64,000 nt of DNA from Sphingobacteriales bacterium (GCA_004144185.1 SEFP01000001.1:1287809-1351808), one strand, 5' to 3'. Positions 18,855-27,604 are shown, numbered from the stretch's first letter. Notes: a model not told the origin generated them from the sequence alone. Numbers and translations: made by a program.

Positions 18855-19301
18855 ATGCCGACTGTAACAATTATCCGTACCAATGCTGCGTATGGCTTTA
18901 CTGCAACGGATGCAGACGGGCAGGTGATCCGTATGGATACCAGCCCGGAAGGCGACGGACACCAAACTGGTGTCCGTCCGATGCAGACCCTGCTGATGGC
19001 GCTGGGTGGATGCAGTGGCATTGATGTAGTCAGTATTCTTCAGAAACAGCGCCAGTCGCTCCAAATGTTGGAAATTCAGATTACCGGCGAGCGGGAACCG
19101 GAGGGGCTTCCGGCACTGTGGAAAATGATACATATGCGTTTCCGAATGGGCGGTGACTTGGTGACCCAGAAAGCCCGGCATGCCGTTCAACTCTCGGTAG
19201 AGAAGTATTGTTCGGTAGCCGAGACCCTGCGACGCGCCGGCTGTGTGATTACCTGGGAGGTGGATATTCGGGAAGCGTCTGTTCCGGAACCGACGATTTA
19301 A
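18855..19301 (+). CDS. OsmC/Ohr family protein
   Basis: OsmC/Ohr proteins are thiol peroxidases acting on organic or sulfur peroxides. The two redox cysteines are in place: Cys53 in ALGGCSGIDVV and Cys119 in VEKYCSVAETL. The 148-residue length and the motif SPEGDGHQTGVRPMQTLL match the OsmC (YhfA-like) branch. It lies inside the methionine operon, 44 nt after asd and 15 nt before the thioesterase gene. I infer a role in protecting or handling reactive sulfur species made near sulfide assimilation, but this is not shown by the sequence. Confidence 0.88.
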   Translation: MPTVTIIRTNAAYGFTATDADGQVIRMDTSPEGDGHQTGVRPMQTLLMALGGCSGIDVVSILQKQRQSLQMLEIQITGEREPEGLPALWKMIHMRFRMGGDLVTQKARHAVQLSVEKYCSVAETLRRAGCVITWEVDIREASVPEPTI

Positions 19302-19316
19302 AAGTTAAACGAACCA

Positions 19317-19733
19317 ATGAAACTGATTAATAAGAAGATCTGCATGGGCCGCGACATCGGTGTACATGGCAACGTGTTTGGTGGCATCCTGATGGCCTGG
19401 ATCGATGAAGCAGCCGGTGCCTATGCATCGGAGTATTGCCAGACGCCCAATCTGGTGACGCTGCGGGTGGGCGAGCTGCTGTTCAAGCGCCCGCTGAAAG
19501 CCGGGAATCACCTGCGTATTTATGGCGAAGTGGACCGGGTTGGTAAAACCAGCATTACGCTCAAAGTGGAAGCCCGGCGCTACAACCTGTACGACTCCGA
19601 AGAAACCGTAGTCTGCACCACCTCCATGACGTTTGTACGCATTGACGAAGACGGTCAGCCAACGGCAATCGGTGAAACCGTACGCCAGAAGTTTGCGTCG
19701 GAGACCCGTGTCGATGACTGCCAGCTGAACTAA
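19317..19733 (+). CDS. acyl-CoA thioesterase (hotdog fold, YciA/BFIT-like)
   Basis: The 138-residue protein is a single hotdog domain. HGNVFGGILMAWIDEAAG (17-34) is the central helix motif of YciA-like acyl-CoA hydrolases, with the catalytic Asp30. The following strands LVTLRVGELLFKRPLKAG and GKTSITLKVEARR are typical. It probably hydrolyses short or medium acyl-CoA. It sits between osmC and metZ (gap of 21 nt) in the methionine operon, where MetX consumes an acyl-CoA; any link is inference. Confidence 0.88.
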   Translation: MKLINKKICMGRDIGVHGNVFGGILMAWIDEAAGAYASEYCQTPNLVTLRVGELLFKRPLKAGNHLRIYGEVDRVGKTSITLKVEARRYNLYDSEETVVCTTSMTFVRIDEDGQPTAIGETVRQKFASETRVDDCQLN

Positions 19734-19754
19734 ACAGATAACCGAACCCATCCT

Positions 19755-20918
19755 GTGCATCCCACTACCAAAGCCATTCGTACGCAGACGCCCCGCACGG
19801 CCGAAGGCGAACATTCCACGCCGCTGTTCCTGACTAGCTCGTTTTGCTTTGAGGATGCCGAAGCCATGCGCGGGGCTTTTGCCGACGAAACCGACGACAA
19901 TATTTACAGCCGGTTCAGCAACCCCAACACACAGGAGTTTACCGATAAACTGGTGGCGCTGGAAGGGGCCGAAGCCGGGTATGCCACGGCATCCGGAATG
20001 AGTGCCATTTTCGCCTCATTCATGGCGCTGCTCAAAAGCGGCGATCACCTGCTATGCTGCCGGTCTGTGTTTGGTAGTACGCACACCATTCTGTCCAAGT
20101 ATCTGCCCAAATACGGCATTGCCTATACGTATGTGGATGCGGAAACTCCGGAAACCTGGGAAGCTGCCATCCGGCCCAACACCAAAATGGTGTTCCTGGA
20201 AACGCCTACCAATCCGGGATTGGAGGTAATCGATCTGGCGGTGATCGGAGACCTTTGCCGGCGGCACCACCTGCTGTTGAACATAGACAATTGTTTTGCG
20301 ACGCCGATTCTGCAACAACCCATTGCCTACGGCGCGCATCTGGTTACACATTCGGCTACCAAATGGATCGACGGGCAGGGACGGGTGCTGGGTGGGGCTG
20401 TAGTCGGACGGGCCGATCTGATTCAGGAGATTTATTTGTTTTGCCGGAGCAGCGGACCGGCGTTGTCGCCCTTCAATGCCTGGGTGCTGAGCAAAAGCCT
20501 GGAAACGCTGGACGTCCGGATGGAACGCCACAGTGCCAACGCCTTGTTTCTGGCGCAGGCGCTCGAAGGGCATCCCAAAATCAATGGACTGAAGTATCCG
20601 CATCTGCCGTCTCATCCGCAGTACGCGATTGCCAAAGCACAGATGCAGAGCGGCGGCGGGATTTTTTGCTTTGAACTGAATGGTGGACTGGACGCCGGCC
20701 GGCGCTTTCTGGACGCCCTTCAACTGCTGTCGCTGACCGCCAATCTGGGCGATACGCGTAGCATCGCGTCGCATCCCGCCAGTACCACGCATGCCAAACT
20801 AAGCGAGGCGGAACGGGCAGCGGTCCGGATTACACCGGGGCTGATCCGCATCTCGGTAGGATTGGAACACCGGGACGATATTCTCGCCGATTTGTTGCAG
20901 GCTTTGGATGCCTGTTGA
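19755..20918 (+). CDS. metZ: O-succinyl/O-acetylhomoserine sulfhydrylase
   Basis: This PLP enzyme of the Cys/Met metabolism family makes homocysteine from activated homoserine and sulfide. The PLP lysine is Lys203 in HSATKWIDGQGR. YSRFSNPNTQEF (51-62) and ETPTNPGLEVID are family motifs. The 387-residue product starts at GTG 19755, because no ATG precedes the conserved HPTTKAIRT start. The stop TGA overlaps the possible TTG start of metX, suggesting translational coupling. Since the adjacent acyltransferase decides whether acetyl- or succinyl-homoserine is made, the substrate is not fixed by this gene alone. Confidence 0.92.
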   Translation: MHPTTKAIRTQTPRTAEGEHSTPLFLTSSFCFEDAEAMRGAFADETDDNIYSRFSNPNTQEFTDKLVALEGAEAGYATASGMSAIFASFMALLKSGDHLLCCRSVFGSTHTILSKYLPKYGIAYTYVDAETPETWEAAIRPNTKMVFLETPTNPGLEVIDLAVIGDLCRRHHLLLNIDNCFATPILQQPIAYGAHLVTHSATKWIDGQGRVLGGAVVGRADLIQEIYLFCRSSGPALSPFNAWVLSKSLETLDVRMERHSANALFLAQALEGHPKINGLKYPHLPSHPQYAIAKAQMQSGGGIFCFELNGGLDAGRRFLDALQLLSLTANLGDTRSIASHPASTTHAKLSEAERAAVRITPGLIRISVGLEHRDDILADLLQALDAC

Positions 20919-21988
20919 GTGTCCCATCAGGCGTTACCAACGCTTTACCAAGAACCTTCCCCGGAATAACCGTGTCTGCCTCCACTCAATACTATGTTCT
21001 TCCGGAACCGTTCCGGACGGAGCAGGGCGATTCCATCCCGGTAACCATTGCGTATGCTACCTACGGCACCCTCAATGCGCAGCGTACCAATGTGATCTGG
21101 GTGTGCCATGCCCTGACGGCCAACGCGCAGGTGGCTGACTGGTGGCCGGGAATGGTCGGAACCGGATGTGCCTTCGATCCGGACACGCATTTTATGGTCT
21201 GTGCCAATATCCTCGGCAGCTGCTACGGAACCACCGGCCCGGCCAGTACCGATCCTTCCGGAACGCCGTATGGAACCCATTTTCCGAGGCTGACCATCCG
21301 GGATCTGGTCGCTGCACATATCCGGTTGCGACAGCATCTGGGCCTTCCGTCTATCGCACTGCTGGTAGGCGGCAGTATGGGCGGGTATCAGGCGCTGGAA
21401 TGGGCGTTGATGGAACCGCAGGTTCCGGAAAAACTGCTGCTGCTGGCAACGGCTGCGGCAGAAAGTGCCTGGGGGATTGCCATCCACGAAGCGCAACGCA
21501 TGGCAATCGAAGCCGACCCGACCTGGACGGATACCGGTGCCAATACCGGACGTGCCGGGCTGATGGCGGCACGGGCCATCGGGATGCTGACCTACCGCAA
21601 CTATCAATCCTTTGCCGATGCCCAGTCGGAGCCTGATCCGGAAAAAACGGACGACTTCCGGGCGGCTGGTTACCAGCGCTATCAGGGACAGAAACTGGCC
21701 GACCGGTTTGACGCCAAAAGCTATTGGACGCTCACCAAAGCCATGGATACCCACAACGTATCGCGGGGCCGGGGGCGGGCGCTTCCGGACGTACTGGCGC
21801 AGCTTCCACAACCCACGCTGGTGATTGGCATTTCCAGTGATCTGCTCTGTCCGATGGTAGAGCAGCGTTTTCTGGCGGCACACCTTCCAGCTGCAACGCT
21901 GGTAGAAATAGACTCCACTTATGGTCACGACGGGTTTCTGATCGAAGTGCCTCCCATTACGACGGCTCTCCGGAAGTGGTGGCGTTGA
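20915..21988 (+). CDS. metX: homoserine O-acyltransferase, MetX type
   Basis: This alpha/beta hydrolase transfers an acyl group from acyl-CoA to homoserine. HALTANAQ, LGSCYGTTGPAS and the nucleophile elbow GGSMGGYQALEW (Ser154 from the TTG start) are present. The triad is completed by GISSDLLCP (Asp) and YGHDGFLIE (His). The start is uncertain: TTG 20915 overlaps the metZ stop, while GTG 20972 begins MSASTQYYV next to the first conserved block. It is the last gene of the operon. The gene is convergent with the methyltransferase gene 5 nt away. Confidence 0.93.
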   Translation: MSVPSGVTNALPRTFPGITVSASTQYYVLPEPFRTEQGDSIPVTIAYATYGTLNAQRTNVIWVCHALTANAQVADWWPGMVGTGCAFDPDTHFMVCANILGSCYGTTGPASTDPSGTPYGTHFPRLTIRDLVAAHIRLRQHLGLPSIALLVGGSMGGYQALEWALMEPQVPEKLLLLATAAAESAWGIAIHEAQRMAIEADPTWTDTGANTGRAGLMAARAIGMLTYRNYQSFADAQSEPDPEKTDDFRAAGYQRYQGQKLADRFDAKSYWTLTKAMDTHNVSRGRGRALPDVLAQLPQPTLVIGISSDLLCPMVEQRFLAAHLPAATLVEIDSTYGHDGFLIEVPPITTALRKWWR

Positions 21989-21993
21989 TTCGG

Positions 21994-22755
21994 TTAAAAA
22001 CGGGGTGGCAGTCCGGACTTTTTCTTGCGGCCTATCCGAAGTAAAATCGGGAACGATACCGTGCGGGTGACGGCACTTCCCCAGCTGTTGCGCAGCGGCG
22101 CTTCAATCAGCCGGATCGGGTCCTGTCCGGTTTGCGCCCGGTAGTGCTGTACCGCCGACCAGGTGCCCAGATAGCCCAGCAGCATCGGCAGCGTCCATTC
22201 GTAATGCTGATACATCCGCGTGGTTTTAATCTCGTCAAACGGAAACGGTATATCCCGGTAGTAGTGATCTACATAGCGGCGTTCTTCATCCCAGTACGGT
22301 CCCAGAATATCGGTGTACAACTGATGCAGAATCCCATCGATTGCCGGGTCCACACAAAACAATGCGTAGCCAATGGCGGCAAACAAGCCGTCGTCCCGAA
22401 GCGTGCGGTACACTTCCGGATAAAAGGCATCGAAATCGAACCAGTGAAGCGCCTGGGCAACCGTGATCAGATCAAACTGCTGGTCCGGAAACGCGAGGGT
22501 TTCGGCGGGCGATTGCTGGTAGGTGATTTTAGGATGCGGAGTCGCATTCCGGAGCTGCGCATCGCTGATATCCGTTGCAACAATCGTCTGAAAATAGGGG
22601 GCCAGTTGCAGGGCCAGCTGACCATTGCCGGTACCGCAGTCCAGCGCCTGATTCAGGCGGTTGGTATGTGCCAGAAGCGTCTGTACCAGAGCCTCCGGAT
22701 ACTGCGGCCGGAATTGGGCGTAGGCGACTGCCTGTTGTGAAAAATTGTCTTTCAT
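21994..22755 (-). CDS. class I SAM-dependent methyltransferase
   Basis: The 253-residue protein has motif I ALDCGTGNGQLALQLA near residues 36-51, then VATDISDAQL and FDLITVAQALHWFDFDAF. The last is the signature of the family that includes yeast TMT1 (trans-aconitate methyltransferase) and small-molecule methyltransferases. A basic tail (GRKKKSGLPPRF) ends it. I chose ATG 22755 (MKDNFSQQAVAYAQFRP); earlier in-frame starts reach 22794 but add no conserved residues. The substrate is unknown. Confidence 0.85.
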   Translation of the reverse strand: MKDNFSQQAVAYAQFRPQYPEALVQTLLAHTNRLNQALDCGTGNGQLALQLAPYFQTIVATDISDAQLRNATPHPKITYQQSPAETLAFPDQQFDLITVAQALHWFDFDAFYPEVYRTLRDDGLFAAIGYALFCVDPAIDGILHQLYTDILGPYWDEERRYVDHYYRDIPFPFDEIKTTRMYQHYEWTLPMLLGYLGTWSAVQHYRAQTGQDPIRLIEAPLRNSWGSAVTRTVSFPILLRIGRKKKSGLPPRF

Positions 22756-22960
22756 AAAAAGCATCGAACCTGCAACCGCGTGAAAATAACCCATTGCCTG
22801 GGTTGCAGGGACCTCCTTAAAAGTAAGTCATGCCTGCATACGATTCCGGAAGGAATGCCTTCTTTAAAGCCAATCGGCCTATAAAACTTTAAGGTGACTA
22901 TACTCATTTGCACACATGTTCAATCTATTAGGCATAGTCGCTATAATGGCCCCATGTTGG

Positions 22961-23188
22961 CTATTTATATTTTTTAAATCGAAAGTCAGATTGAGCAATT
23001 CTATTTTTCAATTCTAGCCACGTTTCAAACCAAAGAGAACGGTCACCAGTTGGGATACAAACAGGTGATAACTCACCAGTGCTATCCTCGTAAACAATAC
23101 CCTCTATTTCTGTCAATGAGAAGCCCAAGTCAAACGCCATATTGTGACACGTTTGCTCATAACCCTGGTACATACGAGTCGTCCTCAT
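22961..23188 (-). CDS. hypothetical protein, AT-rich orphan
   Basis: The 75-residue product (from ATG 23188; an earlier in-frame start at 23230 is possible) is not recognised. It is acidic in the middle and basic at the end, with no signal peptide or membrane segment. Base composition is much more AT-rich than the neighbours and there is no TTCCGGAA in it. It lies between a methyltransferase gene and acs in a patch (22.8-23.3 kb) that looks acquired. Confidence 0.45.
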   Translation of the reverse strand: MRTTRMYQGYEQTCHNMAFDLGFSLTEIEGIVYEDSTGELSPVCIPTGDRSLWFETWLELKNRIAQSDFRFKKYK

Positions 23189-23358
23189 ACAGACAAAAAT
23201 AGACGGCCAGCCTGGTACGCAAATAAGCACAGCTCTGCTGCATACTGATTGCCGGACGACACTTCCGGAACGGAATTTTTGACCGGATTCCGGAACGGCG
23301 TATTTTCAAAAGACGTTCGCCCCTTTCTGGCTTCGGTTCTTTTTAATTCTTCCTGCCC

Positions 23359-25272
23359 ATGACCTATCCGTTTCAGATTCCTTCGTATGATGCGTATCAA
23401 ACCCACTATCAACGAAGCGTGGACCATCCGGAAGCCTATTGGGCGGAGGTCGCAGATACATTTGTATGGAAGCGGCGCTGGGATACGGTGCTGGACTGGA
23501 ACTTCCGCGAACCGCGCATCGGGTGGTTTAAAGGCGCTACGCTCAACATCACCGAGAACTGCCTGGACCGCCACCTGGAATCGCTGGGTGATACACCGGC
23601 GCTGATCTGGGAAAGTAATGATCCAGAAGAGCCGTTCCGCACGTTTACGTACCGGGAACTGCATTTTAAAGTGACGCAGGCGGCTACGATGCTCAAAAAT
23701 AACGGCGTCCGGAAAGGCGACCGCGTGTGCTTGTATATGGGGATGGTTCCGGAATTGCCCATTGCCATACTGGCCTGTGCCCGGATCGGAGCAGTGCATT
23801 CGGTGATCTTCGCTGGGTTCTCGGCGCAAAGCATTGCCGACCGGCTTCAGGATGCCGGAGCCGAATACATCATTACCTGCGACGGAAGCTACCGGGGTGC
23901 CAAATACATTCCGCTGAAGCCGGTGATCGATGATGCGCTGGTGCAATGCCCGTTTGTAAAGCGGGTACTTGTACTAACCCGGACCCGCACGCCGGTGAGC
24001 ATGATCGGCGGGCGCGACGTGTGGTGGGAGGACGAAATCCGGAAGGTCGAAGCGATGGGCAATCCGGACTGCCCGGCCGAGGAGATGGACGCGGAAGACC
24101 CGCTGTTTATTTTATACACCAGTGGCTCTACCGGAAAGCCCAAGGGCGTGGTGCATACCTGTGGCGGTTATATGGTCTGGGCAGTCTACACGTTCGTAAA
24201 TGTGTTTCAGGTGCAGCCGGGTGATATTTTCTTTTGTACGGCCGATATCGGTTGGATTACCGGTCATACCTACCTCGTCTACGGTCCGCTGGGCGCCGGA
24301 AGTACGGCTTTGGTGTTTGAAGGCATCCCGACCTGGCCCGATGCCGGCCGGTACTGGGACGTGATCGACCGTCACCGGGCTACGATTCTATACTCGTCGC
24401 CTACGGCGATCCGCAGTCTGATGAGCTTTGGCACGGCTCCGCTCGAAGGCAAAGATTTAAGTTCCCTGCGCGTGCTGGGCTCGGTGGGCGAACCGATCAA
24501 TGAAGAAGCCTGGCACTGGTACGATCGGCACATTGGAAAACGCCGGTGCCCGATCGTCGATACCTGGTGGCAAACCGAAACCGGTGGAATCCTAATGAGC
24601 AATCTGGCCGGTGTGACGCCTTCCAAGCCGGGGTATGCAACGGTGCCGCTGCCGGGTGTACAGCCGCTTCTGGTGGATGAGCAGGGGCAGGAACTCACGG
24701 CCAACGACGTTTCCGGAAATTTATGTATCCGCGCACCGTGGCCGGGCATGATCCGAACCACCTGGGGCGATCACGAGCGCTGCCGGACGGCGTACTTCGC
24801 CACGTATAAAGACCTGTATTTTACCGGCGACGGCTGTCTGCGCGATGCGGAAGGCTTCTATCGCATTACCGGTCGGGTAGACGATGTGCTGAATGTGAGC
24901 GGTCACCGGATTGGGACCGCAGAAGTGGAGAATGCGTTGAACCGGCATACCGGGGTGGTAGAGAGTGCGGTGGTCGGGTATCCGCACGATGTGAAAGGGC
25001 AGGGGATTTATGCGTATGTGGTGTGCGATCCGATGCATGGCGATCCGGAAGGGACGCGGCAGGACATTCTGCAAACGGTGGCCCGCATCATCGGCCCGAT
25101 TGCCCGTCCGGATAAAATTCAGTTTGTCAGCGGGCTGCCCAAGACGCGCAGCGGTAAGATCATGCGGCGCATCCTGCGTAAAATTGCCGAAGGCGAAACC
25201 GAGCAGATTGGTGATACCAGTACGCTGCTCGATCCGGCGGTGGTGGATGAGATTATGGCGCAGAGGCTTTGA
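23359..25272 (+). CDS. acs: acetyl-CoA synthetase (AMP-forming)
   Basis: The enzyme activates acetate to acetyl-CoA through acetyl-AMP. The 637-residue length is standard. The P-loop-like A3 motif YTSGSTGKPKG is near residue 252. DIGWITGHTYLVYGPL and DTWWQTETGG are acetate-specific family motifs. TGDGCLRDAEGFYRITGR and VSGHRIGTAEVE form the hinge region. The regulated lysine is in RSGKIMRR near residue 599. A diverged copy of its last 18 codons lies 850 nt downstream. It stands alone between accessory patches. Confidence 0.97.
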   Translation: MTYPFQIPSYDAYQTHYQRSVDHPEAYWAEVADTFVWKRRWDTVLDWNFREPRIGWFKGATLNITENCLDRHLESLGDTPALIWESNDPEEPFRTFTYRELHFKVTQAATMLKNNGVRKGDRVCLYMGMVPELPIAILACARIGAVHSVIFAGFSAQSIADRLQDAGAEYIITCDGSYRGAKYIPLKPVIDDALVQCPFVKRVLVLTRTRTPVSMIGGRDVWWEDEIRKVEAMGNPDCPAEEMDAEDPLFILYTSGSTGKPKGVVHTCGGYMVWAVYTFVNVFQVQPGDIFFCTADIGWITGHTYLVYGPLGAGSTALVFEGIPTWPDAGRYWDVIDRHRATILYSSPTAIRSLMSFGTAPLEGKDLSSLRVLGSVGEPINEEAWHWYDRHIGKRRCPIVDTWWQTETGGILMSNLAGVTPSKPGYATVPLPGVQPLLVDEQGQELTANDVSGNLCIRAPWPGMIRTTWGDHERCRTAYFATYKDLYFTGDGCLRDAEGFYRITGRVDDVLNVSGHRIGTAEVENALNRHTGVVESAVVGYPHDVKGQGIYAYVVCDPMHGDPEGTRQDILQTVARIIGPIARPDKIQFVSGLPKTRSGKIMRRILRKIAEGETEQIGDTSTLLDPAVVDEIMAQRL

Positions 25273-25333
25273 GGAGGTGGTTCCGAAATCCCTTAATCAA
25301 AAATGATCCGGATCGCTCCTCAATTAAGAACGG

Positions 25334-25633
25334 ATGATAAAAGATAAGTCGATAAAAAAAATTGTAAAAAAGCTTCGCGTACTCGACTCTGGTTCTTTAC
25401 TGGAATTTGTTGATTATTGGGATGGAGATTTGTGCGCAATAGGATTTAAAAGGAATGACAAGTTGGTGTACGTATCTACCTGTAATTACCTAAAGGAGAA
25501 GCCACTTCGTTATGATGTTGATCTTGAAATTCTCGATCCAAATCGTATCGATGAAATAGATGTTATTCAAGAACTACGCGGAATCGGCGATCAGGAATTA
25601 TTTGACCTTATTAAAGCATTCCTACTCGCATAG
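25334..25633 (+). CDS. hypothetical protein, AT-rich orphan
   Basis: The 99-residue product is not recognised. It is acidic (LEFVDYWDGDLCAIGF, DVDLEILDPNRIDEID) with a basic N-terminus and no membrane segment. Size, acidity and AT-rich DNA resemble immunity proteins of polymorphic toxin systems, but there is no family motif to prove it. It sits between the acs stop and the acs 3'-end relic. Confidence 0.5.
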   Translation: MIKDKSIKKIVKKLRVLDSGSLLEFVDYWDGDLCAIGFKRNDKLVYVSTCNYLKEKPLRYDVDLEILDPNRIDEIDVIQELRGIGDQELFDLIKAFLLA

Positions 25634-25796
25634 CAATTCTGGAGATCTAGTCATTGACTGATACACTATTAACTATGCTGTAATCTCTATAAATGCAAGG
25701 GGACTATTGGGTTAGAAAACTAAGTATAAACTCCTATCAGTATAACTCTCCTCAAGAGGAATAAAGAAGCTTTTAAGGCTACTGAGATAAACGGTA

Positions 25797-25997
25797 ATGA
25801 AGCCACAGACAATAAGATGGATAGAAGCAGCCCGGTTGCTTACAACAGATCATTGTGCTTCTGTAGATTGCCCAGAATGCGATTTATGTTGCCTTACTAT
25901 AAAAGATGAAATCGTTTCAGGAGATTCTACTATCATTGATAGATACCTGATTTGCAACAATTGTGGTAAATGGAACGTAATAAGAATAAACAAGTGA
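25797..25997 (+). CDS. hypothetical small protein with paired cysteine knuckles
   Basis: The 66-residue product has CPECDLCC at about 24-31 and ICNNCGKW near the C-terminus, so it could bind one zinc through CxxC pairs. It is AT-rich DNA with no TTCCGGAA. No family is recognised. It lies inside the segment bounded by the acs 3' end and its relic. Confidence 0.5.
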   Translation: MKPQTIRWIEAARLLTTDHCASVDCPECDLCCLTIKDEIVSGDSTIIDRYLICNNCGKWNVIRINK

Positions 25998-26070
25998 ATT
26001 TTTATTCCTCTGTGCTGTAGTTACTATCATAGATCGCAGGTATGGTGGTGGAAGGAGTGTAACTACTATC

Positions 26071-26124
26071 AGGACGCTGCTCGATCCTGCTGTAGTGGAG
26101 GTGATCACAGCGCAACGGCTTTAA
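26071..26124 (+). pseudogene. relic of an acs 3' end
   Basis: In frame, these 54 nt read RTLLDPAVVEVITAQRL and stop. The real acs ends STLLDPAVVDEIMAQRL and stop (25219-25272). The two are about 78% identical in DNA, with most differences at third positions, so the relic comes from a diverged acs rather than a recent copy. It marks the right side of an AT-rich insertion. Confidence 0.75.
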
Positions 26125-26160
26125 GTACGCAGTTCCGGGACTTTACAATCAAACGCTATT

Positions 26161-26493
26161 ATGAAAAACAAGGCAACTGTTCTATGCATCTTTGCGTCGA
26201 GTCTACTCTATAGTAGTGCCATAGGCCAACGAACGTCTAATCTGGTGCCTGATGCTGCAACTGCTATAAAAATTGCAGAAGCGGTTTGGATGCCTATCTA
26301 TGGAAACGAGATACTGAAAAAAAGACCTTATAGGGCAATACTCCAAGGAGATACCTTGTGGATTGTAAAAGGTACGTTAGCACCAGTCAGGCATTTTAAA
26401 GATGGCTCAATAAGAGTAACAGTTGGTGGCATCCCATATGCGTATATTCAGAAGGAAAATGGAAGGATATTGAGCGTAACTCATACTAAGTAG
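26161..26493 (+). CDS. exported NTF2-fold immunity-like protein
   Basis: The 110-residue product has a signal peptide (MKNKATVLCIFASSLLYSSAIG). The rest fits the NTF2-fold (YbbC-type) immunity proteins: VPDAATAIKIAEAVWMPIYG, RPYRAILQGDTLWIVKGTL, then GGIPYAYIQKENGRILSVTH. Such proteins neutralise a partner toxin, and the signal peptide places this one in the periplasm. No toxin gene is adjacent, so it is an orphan, possibly against toxins of kin. A 150-nt gap separates it from a lipoprotein gene. Confidence 0.7.
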   Translation: MKNKATVLCIFASSLLYSSAIGQRTSNLVPDAATAIKIAEAVWMPIYGNEILKKRPYRAILQGDTLWIVKGTLAPVRHFKDGSIRVTVGGIPYAYIQKENGRILSVTHTK

Positions 26494-26644
26494 TTCCTAT
26501 AATTAAAGTTCAGTACAGGCGTGCTTTGGCACGAGGTATGAAGGGTGTGGCTACTATCATGGGCGTGTATATTGGTGGAAACTATCAACACACGACGATA
26601 ACCAAAGGAGTATCGCTTAAACAACTAATCCATCCACTATCAAG

Positions 26645-26977
26645 ATGAGCACCCGCCCCGTCCTGTTTCTCGCGTTCCTTTTTTGCTCCTCATGTGGATG
26701 TTACCAGTTTGAGAGAAGTATGCAGCGTTATACTAAACCAGAGGAGTTTTCAGGTCTGGTAGTAAGCAAGTTTATAGATACAAGTCGTAGAATGGCGCCG
26801 AGGGTTACATTAAGTGATGGGTCATCTGTTACTATCTATGCATACACCGGGTGGGATTATTTAAATGTGGGGGATTCTATTTCGAAGAAGGCAGGTAATC
26901 TGGAACATGTGATCAGGCCTAAAGGAGGCATCCCCAAATCGTTCTATCCTGAATGCGATGGTAACATTATAAAGTAA
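26645..26977 (+). CDS. small lipoprotein, hypothetical
   Basis: The 110-residue product has a lipoprotein signal peptide ending in LFCSSCGC. The mature part looks beta-rich (FSGLVVSKFIDTSRRMAP, VTLSDGSSVTIYAY) with the motif YLNVGDSISKKAGN and a late FYPECDGN. Similar small lipoproteins with a VGDSI motif are found in Bacteroidetes accessory islands. Its function is unknown. It follows the NTF2-fold gene on the same strand and may be part of the same orphan defence set. Confidence 0.6.
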   Translation: MSTRPVLFLAFLFCSSCGCYQFERSMQRYTKPEEFSGLVVSKFIDTSRRMAPRVTLSDGSSVTIYAYTGWDYLNVGDSISKKAGNLEHVIRPKGGIPKSFYPECDGNIIK

Positions 26978-27143
26978 TCAGGTGGCTATTCAATGCAGAA
27001 TTAGAGTCGGATCTTTTTTAGGCCTTTGACTGCGCTTGTGTGGGGTCGGTAGAGGATGGGAACATCAATATCCCGGTGAACTGGACCAGATATAGGGGAG
27101 ATAAAGGTGTCCATCTATAAGATCTTAGCGACCTAGCTAGTGT

Positions 27144-27470
27144 GAAATTGCTTCGTCCCTCGCAATGACCCGGTTAGAGTATACCCCGGTTGCTGTATTG
27201 GATTATAGATTCCGGAACGGACTCTATCGGTGTCATTGCGAGGGACGAAGCAATCTGTAGGTTGCATATCCGGTCGCTTTGGGATTGCTTCGTCCCTCGC
27301 AATGACCTGGTTGCTGTAAAGACTTGCTTCGTATATCGGGTTATTTATGGATTCCGGAATTCGGGTCCTATCGAGTGTCATTGCGAGGAGGAACGACGAA
27401 GCAATCTGTAGGTTGCATATCCGATTAGTGTGAGATTGCTTCATTCCTCGCAATGACCCGGTTGCTGTAA
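27144..27470. repeat. inverted-repeat cluster (five copies of a dispersed element)
   Basis: Five copies of a 24-nt core beginning GTCATTGCGAGG and ending GAAGCAATC alternate in orientation: minus at 27147, plus at 27232, minus at 27283, plus at 27378, minus at 27434 (approximate). The plus/minus neighbours form long hairpins, the first with a perfect 24-bp stem. Longer flanks (CTGTAGGTTGCATATCCG and CGGTTGCTGTAA) repeat too. This kind of palindromic intergenic element is widespread in bacterial genomes. The whole stretch from 26978 to 27600 has no credible gene. Confidence 0.85.
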
Positions 27471-27480
27471 GAATATGCGG

Positions 27481-27572
27481 CCTTCGACAGGCTCAGGCTG
27501 ACAAGTTGCTTATATAATCCATTTACAACAAAGAAGCTTTCTATGCTTTGTCACCCTGAGCTTGTCAAAGGG
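27481..27572. repeat. second dispersed inverted repeat
   Basis: CCTTCGACAGGCTCAGG (27481-27497) and the complementary-type GTCACCCTGAGCTTGTCAAA (27550-27569) face each other. This pair belongs to another widespread intergenic repeat family. The flanks are AT-rich and without genes. Confidence 0.75.
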
Positions 27573-27604
27573 CTAGGAACATAGAGCGTTACGGCTTATA
27601 TAAC

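Noticed and set aside
22916..23017. A 33-codon plus-strand frame for a small hydrophobic peptide (MFNLLGIVAIMAPCWLFIFF)
   Set aside because: It is short, in AT-rich DNA, overlaps a convergent frame and has no supporting context beyond a poor promoter match.
27133..27453. A 106-codon minus-strand frame in the inverted-repeat cluster
   Set aside because: It consists of translated copies of the dispersed repeat (recurring YNPI and LRGTKQ stretches) and cannot be a conserved protein.
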